Of a stretch of DNA of 11,197 nucleotides, positions 1-6,442 are shown piece by piece. Both the position numbers and the translations under genes were made by a program. The stretch is from assembly GCA_039714575.1 (NCBI GenBank), contig JBDLJE010000073.1, positions 1 to 11,197 of the forward strand. The letters are read 5' to 3'. Each line of letters opens with the position of its first letter. Within the stretch, counting starts at the first letter, position 1. The notes under the pieces are model-generated. The model had not been told where the DNA came from, ran no database searches, and saw only the letters and a program-made list of their open reading frames with translations. Source of the DNA: Sulfonitrofixus sp039714575 (GTDB lineage: Bacteria; Campylobacterota; Campylobacteria; Campylobacterales; Sulfurimonadaceae).

Positions 1-18
1 AATAAAGACTTTGGATTT

Positions 19-40
19 AAGAGGTAGGTAAATACCTCTT
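19..40. repeat. Perfect 8-bp inverted repeat
   Basis: The arm AAGAGGTA at 19-26 pairs perfectly with TACCTCTT at 33-40 around the loop GGTAAA. There is no adjacent T-run, so it is not a classical intrinsic terminator. It may be a terminator remnant of a gene beyond the left edge or a structured RNA element. Confidence 0.45.
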
Positions 41-59
41 TGATAGAATATGTAAAAGT

Positions 60-78
60 GTAAAGGATGTCCCTTTAC
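60..78. repeat. Perfect 7-bp inverted repeat
   Basis: The arm GTAAAGG at 60-66 pairs perfectly with CCTTTAC at 72-78 around the loop ATGTC. There is no flanking T-tract and no neighbouring start codon that it could control. Function unknown. Confidence 0.4.
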
Positions 79-133
79 GATTGTAAACTATGTCTCTTGT
101 CTATACACCGTGAGAACGAGTAAATTAAACCTG

Positions 134-181
134 AAAAAAATTATATTTATTAGGTATTTCACCTCCTAAGAGGTGAAATAC
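134..181 (-). terminator. Probable terminator of the lipoprotein gene
   Basis: A perfect 12-bp stem (154-165 with 170-181, arms GTATTTCACCTC and GAGGTGAAATAC) encloses a 4-nt loop. It lies about 35 nt beyond the stop codon of the minus-strand lipoprotein gene. In the minus-strand direction the stem is followed by an A/T-only run ending in seven T residues (140-134). The T-run starts about 14 nt after the stem rather than immediately, so this is an imperfect intrinsic terminator. The other strand has no T-run after the stem. Confidence 0.55.
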
Positions 182-216
182 TACGTATACAAATAAACCG
201 TCTTTTCTACAGCTTA

Positions 217-1890
217 TTATCGATTGACATGAAAACGCGTGTCTATCAAATTTGCTTCTGTAGTACCAAAAGTGGCGGATGAATCAAGTCCTCCCCATAG
301 TAGTTGCTGATTAGGGACTGATCCACGTCTACAAGCAAGACCACCTGATGTACCACCTGTACCTCTAATTTCCATCACTAAATTAGAGACACCGTCATAA
401 TTAAACGGTGTTGTTAGATCAAAACCAACCCAATCACCCGCTAATAATGCAGGAGTATCAACCGTTCCATTAAAGACCTCAACAGTATCTGTTACTAAAT
501 TGTCAGCAAAAATGCCAGTCAAATCCATAGCTGTTGAGTGAGATAACGTTATAGCATAAGAATAACCTGTTTCCGCTATAGAATTATATTCAGCTCTACA
601 CTCGATTCGATTGATGGTTCCTGCCGAACCTAGTTGATACGCATTATACAACTGTTGAATAGCACCTTCCGTATTCCAGTATGGAAAAGCCTGACCTCCA
701 ATATATTCAGGTATGACATCCATCGGCGCACCGTTGAAACGGAACTTCATATTATATGCTCCATCGTCAACACCTACTGGCAAATCTACTCCCGCATCAC
801 CATAAGCTCTAACACTTAACAGTCCTGTATCAACTTTCATTACGACATTTGTTACTGTTGCAGATGTGACTTCGACATCAGCAATTAAGTTGTCCGTCCC
901 GTTATAGTTAAAACTGCCGTTCAAAGGTACCCAGAACCAATCTCCTGCTTGCAGACCTGCCGGTATAGTAAACTGCACGTTATCTGCAACAACCGTAGCT
1001 GTATTAGCATAGTTGTCTGCAAAAGTATTTGCAGCATCAAACTCAGCTAAAGTCGTATGTCCCAATTTTACCGTTGCATTATACTCCCCTTCAGTTGAAA
1101 CACCATTCATTTGAAAAGCAAGACCTGTTAGCGGTCCTGAACCATTGATATCTGCCGATGTAAAAAGATGTTGTGTTCTTTTCAATGCAGTATTAAAGGG
1201 GAACGTATTTCCAGTTGTTGTCCCCTCCACAACTTGTGTGTTGACCCCGCCTGCAAAATTCATCACTAAATTAGGTAAAAATGCAAATAAACTACCAGTT
1301 GCACTAGGGATAGCTTGACTGTGCAACAGACTATCTGGCTGCGTAGTATCAGTATATATCTCTATAATATTAGAACATCCTGTAGGCATTTGGACATGTA
1401 ATACCACATTATCAACACCGTTGTAGTTGAAAGGTGTATCCAAGTCTATTGTGAACAACTCGCCTGCAGCTAAAGCCGAAATAGATAGGCTCCTTTCTAC
1501 TACTGTCTGAAGAGTACCTTTTCCTTCTTCAACATTATCTGCATATGTTAGTGTCAACCCACTCAAACTAGTATGTCCCATACTGATGTTCGCATCAGCA
1601 CATGTTGTCGCTACCTCTGCGCCGAAAGAACGAAACGAGATCGACTCAATATTTCCGCTTCCAGCAATATCACCGGCAAGTAAAAGAAACTGACTGTTTT
1701 GTGTAGAACTAAAAAAAGGTGCATTAACACCTGTTATTGAATTTTTTGCAACTTCTTTAACAAACCCGCCTGTTGCCAAAGCACTGCTGCCACCACCGCC
1801 ACTCGCAGCATCATCACCGCTACACGCCGTCATCGCGACCACTGCCGCGATCGACACCAATGCTGTTGTTACATTTTTAACCATCTTCAT
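217..1890 (-). CDS. Secreted lipoprotein with three tandem beta-rich modules
   Basis: Function unknown. The 557-aa product starts with a lipoprotein signal peptide: basic Lys2/Lys5, a hydrophobic core, and lipobox AMTAC with Cys23 as the likely lipidated residue. A Gly/Ser-rich linker follows at about 30-42. The rest is three divergent copies of one module of about 170 residues (roughly 57-213, 229-387 and 400-557). Each copy repeats the same landmarks in order: GHT-like (104-107, 276-279; SHST at 450-453), an ADN turn (117-119, 291-293, 462-464), AG(D/E)xxxxxL (142-150, 315-323, 484-492) and FNY(N/D)GxxN (154-161, 327-334, 496-503). Similar FNYxGxxNL strings occur in beta-sandwich surface proteins of other phyla, so an extracellular adhesive or binding role is a guess. 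No catalytic motif was seen. Ser follows the lipid Cys, which by the E. coli rule favours the outer membrane, but that rule is untested here. The start ATG has the ribosome site AAGGGAG at 1897-1903. The gene looks more AT-rich than the operon to its right and has no co-directional partner in the window. Confidence 0.85.
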   Translation of the reverse strand: MKMVKNVTTALVSIAAVVAMTACSGDDAASGGGGSSALATGGFVKEVAKNSITGVNAPFFSSTQNSQFLLLAGDIAGSGNIESISFRSFGAEVATTCADANISMGHTSLSGLTLTYADNVEEGKGTLQTVVERSLSISALAAGELFTIDLDTPFNYNGVDNVVLHVQMPTGCSNIIEIYTDTTQPDSLLHSQAIPSATGSLFAFLPNLVMNFAGGVNTQVVEGTTTGNTFPFNTALKRTQHLFTSADINGSGPLTGLAFQMNGVSTEGEYNATVKLGHTTLAEFDAANTFADNYANTATVVADNVQFTIPAGLQAGDWFWVPLNGSFNYNGTDNLIADVEVTSATVTNVVMKVDTGLLSVRAYGDAGVDLPVGVDDGAYNMKFRFNGAPMDVIPEYIGGQAFPYWNTEGAIQQLYNAYQLGSAGTINRIECRAEYNSIAETGYSYAITLSHSTAMDLTGIFADNLVTDTVEVFNGTVDTPALLAGDWVGFDLTTPFNYDGVSNLVMEIRGTGGTSGGLACRRGSVPNQQLLWGGLDSSATFGTTEANLIDTRFHVNR

Positions 1891-1896
1891 CTTGTA

Positions 1897-1945
1897 CTCC
1901 CTTGTACCTAGTGTTAAGAGAATCTATTCCCTTTGCCTTATATTA
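1897..1945 (-). promoter_or_regulatory. Candidate promoter and ribosome site of the lipoprotein gene
   Basis: On the minus strand a TGTAATATAAG stretch (around 1937-1947) offers -10 candidates TAATAT (1945-1940) or TATAAG (1942-1937). It is preceded by T-rich sequence, as in Campylobacterota sigma-70 promoters, and I see no good -35. AAGGGAG at 1903-1897 is a strong Shine-Dalgarno site 6 nt before the ATG. Which hexamer is used is uncertain. Confidence 0.35.
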
Positions 1946-2167
1946 CACCTAAACAATAGAAAACAAACTTAATTCATGGTAATAGTAAAGAACTACTTTT
2001 ATGAAAAAACATAAAGTTAAATAGGACAAAAAAACACCGATTATATTAGAACTGCCTGCACTCAAGGAGATAGACCTTTGTACATGCGTTCTCTGTTTTG
2101 AGGTCATTTGGAGTTGAGTTTGCGTTCCCGTCAAGACGATGGGGACAGATAGGTAATGATGGACGTG
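1904..2167. other. Long intergenic space between lipoprotein and DUF3617 genes
   Basis: No convincing gene is present. The half next to the lipoprotein gene (up to about 2045) is very AT-rich and holds a weak imperfect hairpin near 1995-2016 with an all-A loop. The half next to the DUF3617 gene (about 2046-2165) is visibly richer in G+C. It contains an imperfect inverted repeat (2125-2132 with 2138-2145, loop AAGAC, two G-T pairs) that recalls REP-type palindromes, with no T-run on either side. A 61-codon minus-strand reading frame (1949-2134) spans both halves but has no ribosome site and changes composition midway, so it is not called as a gene. Confidence 0.5.
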
Positions 2168-2575
2168 TTATTTAGCACACGGCCCTTTATAATGCCCTTT
2201 AAGAGTAGACATCATCTTCATCGGTCTTGAAGAACCTGTTGTCTCAATATCTATTTTACCGCTGAAAGTTTTGCCTTTATAGGTCATTGTCCCCTTGCCT
2301 TTTGACTCCGGACACACTACCGACCATGTAACAGTTGAACCGTTAACGCTTTGGTTAATGACCTTACACTCTGAGCCGTCCTGGCTCTTTTGCGCAGGCA
2401 CCATCTCTTTTTTAGTCATACACTGGTCTACCGTGACCGGAGGCATCTGCATCGGCATCCCCATGATCTCCATCTTCATCTCAACAGCCCAGTTACCCTC
2501 TTTAAAGTCAATCGCACTGCCGTTTGTACAGGCAACAAAAACCCCTGCCGCTATAAAAAACAATTTACATTTCAT
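2168..2575 (-). CDS. Exported DUF3617 family protein
   Basis: This 135-aa protein has the DUF3617 pattern: an N-terminal export signal, then GxWxVxMKMEIMGMPMQMPP (about 27-46), QCMTKKEMVP (51-60), and a C-terminal half with TMTYKGKTFSGKI (96-108) ending near GHYKGPCAK. The family is widespread in Proteobacteria and has no established biochemical function. Mature cysteines at 52, 70, 88 and 133 could form two disulfides, which fits a periplasmic location. Cleavage after NGSA (18-21) looks like signal peptidase I, but Cys16 in VFVAC is a weak lipobox alternative. The ATG has AAGGA at 2585-2581 as ribosome site. It stands alone, divergent from pgeF, with no obvious terminator beyond the weak hairpin at 2125-2145. 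Confidence 0.82.
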   Translation of the reverse strand: MKCKLFFIAAGVFVACTNGSAIDFKEGNWAVEMKMEIMGMPMQMPPVTVDQCMTKKEMVPAQKSQDGSECKVINQSVNGSTVTWSVVCPESKGKGTMTYKGKTFSGKIDIETTGSSRPMKMMSTLKGHYKGPCAK

Positions 2576-2624
2576 ACTGATCCTTTATGCATTTAATTTA
2601 TTGTACTACTAAGAGATAGAAAGT

Positions 2625-2644
2625 ATTATAAAAATGCAAAAAAA
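2625..2644 (-). promoter_or_regulatory. Candidate promoter of the DUF3617 gene
   Basis: A perfect TATAAT lies at 2630-2625 on the minus strand, about 50 nt before the start codon. Seven T residues (2644-2638) lie just upstream, with more T-rich sequence beyond and no TTGACA. This matches the T-rich upstream plus TATAAT layout described for Campylobacter sigma-70 promoters. Confidence 0.55.
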
Positions 2645-2710
2645 TATTTAAACACAGCATGTTATAGATCACCACTTCCCTCCTGTTGCTCAACATGGTA
2701 TTTTCTAATG

Positions 2711-2716
2711 TATAAT
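2711..2716 (+). promoter_or_regulatory. Candidate -10 box of pgeF, close to the start codon
   Basis: A perfect TATAAT ends 6 nt before the preferred pgeF ATG at 2723. Transcription normally begins about 6-8 nt after the -10 hexamer, so the transcript would begin at or right next to that ATG. Only a weak -35 (TTGCTC at 2686-2691, 19-nt spacer) is visible. No Shine-Dalgarno sequence precedes either possible start codon. Confidence 0.45.
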
Positions 2717-2722
2717 GGGCGT

Positions 2723-3484
2723 ATGCAATATTTAACAGGCAAAATTTTACAAAAATTCCCTCAGGTCAGCCATATATTCACCACTCGTCACGGTGGTCTT
2801 TCACAAGCACCTTTCAGCAGCAACAACCTCGCTTTTCATGTCGGTGACAATACAGATGATGTTATAAGAAACCATCAAAAGCTGGCGCAGCAAATGGAGT
2901 ATGATTACCCCTCACTAATTCATATGCGGCAGATCCACTCCGACAAAGTCGTTACTGTCGACAGTGCACTCCATCACTTTGACAGTCCGCCTGAGTGCGA
3001 TGCACTTATCACCGACGAACCTAACACTCCTCTCATGGTCATGACAGCCGACTGCACTCCGGTGCTGCTTTTTGACAGTGTTCAAAATGTTATTGCAGTT
3101 GTTCATGCCGGACGCGTAGGTGCAGTAAAAGGGATCGTCCCCAAGACCATAGAGAAGATGTGTCACAACTTTGGAAGCAAAATAGAAGACATCAATGTCT
3201 TACTCGGTCCCTCTATTCATGGCTGCTGTTATGAGGTCGGCGAGACGATAGCTAGAGAGGTGATAGGTGAGGGGTACGGCTTTGCGGTCATCACCAAAGA
3301 GGATAGTTACTATTTAGAGGTCAACGCTATTATCAAAAAACAGTTAGAAGCGATTGGTATCAAAAAAGAGAAGTTAGAGGATCTTAATATCTGTAATGCC
3401 TGTGAGAACCAAGACTTTTTCTCGTATCGGGCAGATAAGCAGAAGACCGGACGTATTGCCGGTGTACTTATGTTAAAGTCTTGA
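2723..3484 (+). CDS. pgeF: Peptidoglycan editing factor PgeF (YfiH/laccase-domain family)
   Basis: A 253-aa member of the YfiH/YlmD family of zinc-binding proteins (multicopper polyphenol oxidase/laccase domain). Members act on purine nucleosides (phosphorylase or adenosine deaminase activity), and in E. coli the protein prevents wrong amino acids entering peptidoglycan. Seen here (numbered from the ATG at 2723): TTRHGGLS (20-27), LAFHVGDN (36-43), the likely metal ligands His72 (MRQIHS), Cys111 (TADCTP) and His128 (VVHAG), GPSIHGCCYEVG (162-173), and the C-terminal FFSYRADKQKTGRIAGVLM (232-250). The usual HAGWRG loop reads HAGRVG here. The reading frame opens at an ATG at 2708, but that codon overlaps the likely -10 box and adds only five residues absent from relatives, so 2723 is preferred. 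The gene converges on dxs with a 17-nt tail-to-tail overlap. It is the only plus-strand gene of the window. Confidence 0.9.
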   Translation: MQYLTGKILQKFPQVSHIFTTRHGGLSQAPFSSNNLAFHVGDNTDDVIRNHQKLAQQMEYDYPSLIHMRQIHSDKVVTVDSALHHFDSPPECDALITDEPNTPLMVMTADCTPVLLFDSVQNVIAVVHAGRVGAVKGIVPKTIEKMCHNFGSKIEDINVLLGPSIHGCCYEVGETIAREVIGEGYGFAVITKEDSYYLEVNAIIKKQLEAIGIKKEKLEDLNICNACENQDFFSYRADKQKTGRIAGVLMLKS

Positions 3485-5288
3485 CTCTTTGTGCAAGCTG
3501 TTCAGGTAAAAGACCTAAAGACTCTTCAACAAGCTTAGTATTTCCATGGGTGATGAACGCATCTTCATACTCAAAGCTTGTCAGTTCAATATTATAGATC
3601 TTCTCATCTGCCAAGAACTCTAAGATAGCCGAACCGACACCGCCCATCTTCGCACTGTCGCTGAAGATAAACCACTTTTTATGTTTTTTCGCCAGGCTTT
3701 TCAACATCGCTTCGTCGAGCGGTTTCACAAAACGAAGGTCAAGCAGAGCGATATCGTCTTCCATCAGTTCTCTTGTCTGTGCTGCGCGTCCGACACCATT
3801 GCCGTAACCGATGAAAAGAGTGTCACCGTCACTCTCGATCAAGAGCTGTGCTTTACCCTCTTCGAACGGCACGGACTCAGGCAGGTCAGCCTCTAAAAAA
3901 GCACCTCTTGGGTAACGCAGAGAGAGTGGATGTGCATAGTCTCCTGCAAATGTTATAGAGTGATGAAAGGACTTCTCATCTCGTGGCGCACAGAGACGCA
4001 TGTTCGGGATAGAGCGCATAAAACTGACGTCAAAAGCCCCTTGGTGGGTCTCGCCATCTTCACCGACGGTTCCCGCTCTGTCCATCGCAAAGACAACAGG
4101 CAGATCCATCAGACAGACATCATGGATGACCTGATCGTAACCGCGCTGCATAAAGGTTGAGTAGATCGTACAAAAAGGCTTAAACCCTTCGGCAGCTAAA
4201 GCACCCATTGAGGTAACGGCATGCTGCTCAGCGATCGCCGCGTCCCAAAAACGGTCAGGGTATCTCTCCAGCAGTTCGCTTAGACCTGTACCGCCCGGCA
4301 TCGCGGCAGTGACCCCGACCACTTTAGGGTTGTTTTCACAAAGTTCCAGCATCGCTTCGGTGTAGATCTGCGTTGCAGCTTTTGCGCCGCTCTTAGGTTC
4401 GGATGAACCGCTTTCACGGTCGAATGGACCAACACCATGCCACTTTTCATGCTGGCCCTCGGCGATCTTGTAACCCTTTCCTTTTACGGTCTGGGTGTGA
4501 ATAATGACCGGTCGACCAAGGGCCTTGGCTTTTTCAAAGGTATCTATGAGCTGTTCAAGGTTATGACCGTCAATAGGACCGATATACTCGATTCCCAACT
4601 CTTCAAACAAGATACCCGGCGTGATCAATTTGAACGACTCTTCAAACCGTTTTGCAAGGTAGTGTGCACTGTCACCAAAGTTGTCCACAAAAGATTCTGT
4701 CCTCTTTCTAAACTTTTGGTAAAAAGGGCTTGCCATACTCGAAGTAAGTATACGAGAAAGGGCCCCGATAGGCTTGGCAATACTCATCTCATTGTCATTT
4801 AAAATGATCACCATCGGGTATTTGCGGTCACCCAGTTCGTTCATCGCCTCAAACGCCATTCCGGCTGTTATGGAACCGTCACCGATCATCGCAACAGGGA
4901 TACGGCTCTCTTGCTCGCCTTTCAGTGCGATCGACTTAGCCGCACCGACACCTAAAGAGATAGAGGTAGAGCTGTGTCCCGCTACAAAAAAGTCATCTTC
5001 TGACTCGGACGGTTTTGTATAGCCGCAGAGCCCGTCAAACTGACGGAGTGTACTGAACTCATCCCAACGGTCTGTGATCAGTTTGTGGGCGTAGGCTTGG
5101 TGCGAGACATCGAAGATAAAAGGATCTTTTTTGGAGTCAAAGACTTTGTGCATCGCGACGATCAGTTCGGTAGCACCCAGTGTTGAACTCAAGTGACCGC
5201 CATTGACACTGACGACCTCTAAAATGCGCTCACGAATATCTTCGCAAAGTTTTTGTAGTTCGTCTAATGAGTATGAAGAGATATCCAT
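3468..5288 (-). CDS. dxs: 1-deoxy-D-xylulose-5-phosphate synthase
   Basis: Condenses pyruvate and glyceraldehyde 3-phosphate into DXP with thiamine diphosphate. This is the entry to the MEP isoprenoid pathway and also feeds thiamine (and often pyridoxal) synthesis. The 606-aa protein is of normal length. Visible landmarks: GGHLSSTLGATEL (30-42) with His32; DVSHQAYAHKL (60-70); the ThDP/Mg motif GDGSITAGM (136-144) with NDN at 164-166; YIGPIDGHN (235-243); the catalytic Glu354 in AIAEQHAV (351-358); DRAGTVGEDGETHQGAFD (403-420); and RYPRG (458-462). The ATG is preceded by AGGA about 9 nt upstream and by a candidate extended -10. It follows hisC by 59 nt. In Campylobacter and Helicobacter the gene upstream of dxs is fliH, so its direct placement after hisC is notable. 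Its stop codon lies inside the pgeF 3' end, leaving no room for a private terminator between the two genes. Confidence 0.97.
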   Translation of the reverse strand: MDISSYSLDELQKLCEDIRERILEVVSVNGGHLSSTLGATELIVAMHKVFDSKKDPFIFDVSHQAYAHKLITDRWDEFSTLRQFDGLCGYTKPSESEDDFFVAGHSSTSISLGVGAAKSIALKGEQESRIPVAMIGDGSITAGMAFEAMNELGDRKYPMVIILNDNEMSIAKPIGALSRILTSSMASPFYQKFRKRTESFVDNFGDSAHYLAKRFEESFKLITPGILFEELGIEYIGPIDGHNLEQLIDTFEKAKALGRPVIIHTQTVKGKGYKIAEGQHEKWHGVGPFDRESGSSEPKSGAKAATQIYTEAMLELCENNPKVVGVTAAMPGGTGLSELLERYPDRFWDAAIAEQHAVTSMGALAAEGFKPFCTIYSTFMQRGYDQVIHDVCLMDLPVVFAMDRAGTVGEDGETHQGAFDVSFMRSIPNMRLCAPRDEKSFHHSITFAGDYAHPLSLRYPRGAFLEADLPESVPFEEGKAQLLIESDGDTLFIGYGNGVGRAAQTRELMEDDIALLDLRFVKPLDEAMLKSLAKKHKKWFIFSDSAKMGGVGSAILEFLADEKIYNIELTSFEYEDAFITHGNTKLVEESLGLLPEQLAQRVKTLT

Positions 5289-5324
5289 GTCTGTCTTTAT
5301 CCTAATCCGCTTTCAATTGCCGAA

Positions 5325-5333
5325 ATTTTACCA
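5325..5333 (-). promoter_or_regulatory. Candidate extended -10 box of dxs
   Basis: Between hisC and dxs the minus strand reads TGGTAAAAT (5333-5325), an extended -10 of the form TGnTAAAAT, followed directly by TTCGGCAATTGAAAGCGG. The start codon is 36 nt downstream. The hexamer and following bases resemble the lysA leader at 8842-8821. No TTGACA-like -35 is visible. Confidence 0.5.
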
Positions 5334-5347
5334 TGTTATAGTAACGT

Positions 5348-6442
5348 CTATATTAAGCTCTCAGCCAGCTCGAAAAAGCGGTCGTTCTGCACAGGGGTAC
5401 CGATGGTCACGCGAATAGCATTTAGACCGTACCCTTTCAGGTCACGTACGATCATACCGCGTTCCAACAGCTCTTGCGCCAGTTTAGAGGCAGATCTTTT
5501 TTCATCAAAGACCAGGGTGACGAAGTTCGTGAAACTCTCGATCGCTTCAAGATCGTGTTTCGCCGCAAAGTCGTTGTAACGCCCCATCTCTTCAAAGTTT
5601 TTGGCGATGCACTCTTGGACAAATGCTTCATCGTCGAGAGCGACCGTCGCTGCCTCAAGTGTCAGTGTCGTGATGTTGAACGGCGGGCGAAGTTTATAAA
5701 AGGCTTTGATGATGTCGGCACGGGCGATGCCGTAACCGACACGCATCCCGCCCAGTCCATAGGCCTTGGAAAAAGTCCCTAGATAAAGTACGTTGTCGTA
5801 AGCCTCAACCAGCTCTTTCGGTGTTACTGACTTGCTCTCGTTCTTAAAACGTGTGTACTCCATATAAGCACCGTCAACCACAACCATCGTCTCAGAGTCG
5901 ATCTTGTCCAAAAAGGCTTTGAGCCTGTCAGCGTCTATTGCGTCACCTGTCGGGTTGTTCGGTGTACAGATAAAGATGATCTCAGGGTTATGCTCTTTGT
6001 ACAGCGTATAAAACTCTTCGAGGTCGTGCTCTCTTGAACGTGTGCGGATGATCTCGGCACCCACCTGTTTAGCATAGATCTCATACATCGCAAAGGTGAT
6101 GGAGTTCATCAGGATCTTAGAACCTTTTGAGGCTTTTGCATGAATAGCGAATTCGATCACCTGATCGCTTCCGGCACCGATGACAAGCTCATCTTCAGCA
6201 ACGTCGAACTTCTTGGAGAGTGCCGCTTTCAGATGCATCATCGAGTCATCAGGGTATAGCGCCATGTTGCCGACGATCTTGCTCACTGCCGCTTGCACTT
6301 TCGGCGAACAGCCATAAGGGTTTTCATTGCTTGCGAGTTTTACAACGTCTCTGCTCTCAATGCCAAAGTCACGAACAACGAGCTCTATCGGCTTGCCCGC
6401 CTCATAACTGACAATATCGTCTAAAACCGCATTAAACTTCAT
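5348..6442 (-). CDS. hisC: Histidinol-phosphate aminotransferase (fold type I PLP enzyme)
   Basis: A 364-aa PLP-dependent aminotransferase of the HisC family, which converts imidazole-acetol phosphate and glutamate to histidinol phosphate and 2-oxoglutarate. Visible landmarks: LASNENPYG (36-44), GAGSDQVIE (89-97) for phosphate binding, CTPNNPTG (159-166), VVVDGAYMEY (187-196) with Asp190, the Schiff-base lysine Lys226 in TFSKAYGLGG (223-232), and Arg234. The start ATG overlaps the pheA stop as ATGA, with a GGGGAG ribosome site inside the pheA 3' end, so translation is likely coupled. HisC-type enzymes often also transaminate aromatic keto acids. Sitting directly after pheA, it may make phenylalanine from phenylpyruvate as well as serving histidine synthesis; this is an inference from position. 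No other his genes are nearby. Confidence 0.93.
   Translation of the reverse strand: MKFNAVLDDIVSYEAGKPIELVVRDFGIESRDVVKLASNENPYGCSPKVQAAVSKIVGNMALYPDDSMMHLKAALSKKFDVAEDELVIGAGSDQVIEFAIHAKASKGSKILMNSITFAMYEIYAKQVGAEIIRTRSREHDLEEFYTLYKEHNPEIIFICTPNNPTGDAIDADRLKAFLDKIDSETMVVVDGAYMEYTRFKNESKSVTPKELVEAYDNVLYLGTFSKAYGLGGMRVGYGIARADIIKAFYKLRPPFNITTLTLEAATVALDDEAFVQECIAKNFEEMGRYNDFAAKHDLEAIESFTNFVTLVFDEKRSASKLAQELLERGMIVRDLKGYGLNAIRVTIGTPVQNDRFFELAESLI

Larger units (their letters stand above)
1..216. other. Non-coding left edge with three perfect hairpins
   Basis: No credible coding region is present here. The stretch is AT-rich and holds three perfect inverted repeats: 19-26 with 33-40 (8 bp, 6-nt loop), 60-66 with 72-78 (7 bp, 5-nt loop) and 154-165 with 170-181 (12 bp, 4-nt loop). 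The last is annotated separately as a probable terminator of the minus-strand lipoprotein gene. The first two could belong to a neighbouring gene outside the window or to a structured RNA; neither is followed by a clean T-tract on either strand. No gene is visible running off the left edge. Confidence 0.6.

Noticed and set aside
1..10. Ten-base match between the left edge and 10011-10020 (AATAAAGACT)
   Set aside because: It is a short AT-rich string with no shared flanking sequence, so chance is the simplest explanation and no attachment-site or transposon end is implied.
1949..2134. Minus-strand 61-codon open frame between the DUF3617 and lipoprotein genes
   Set aside because: No ribosome site, abrupt change of composition within the frame, and no recognisable protein feature apart from a chance hydrophobic tail in AT-rich DNA.
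2125..2145. Hairpin as terminator of the DUF3617 gene
   Set aside because: The stem has two G-T pairs and no T-run follows in the minus-strand direction. It is kept only as a possible repeat remnant.
2708..2722. Earlier ATG of pgeF at 2708
   Set aside because: It overlaps a perfect TATAAT, has no ribosome site, and adds residues not expected in the family. It remains possible if transcription starts further upstream.
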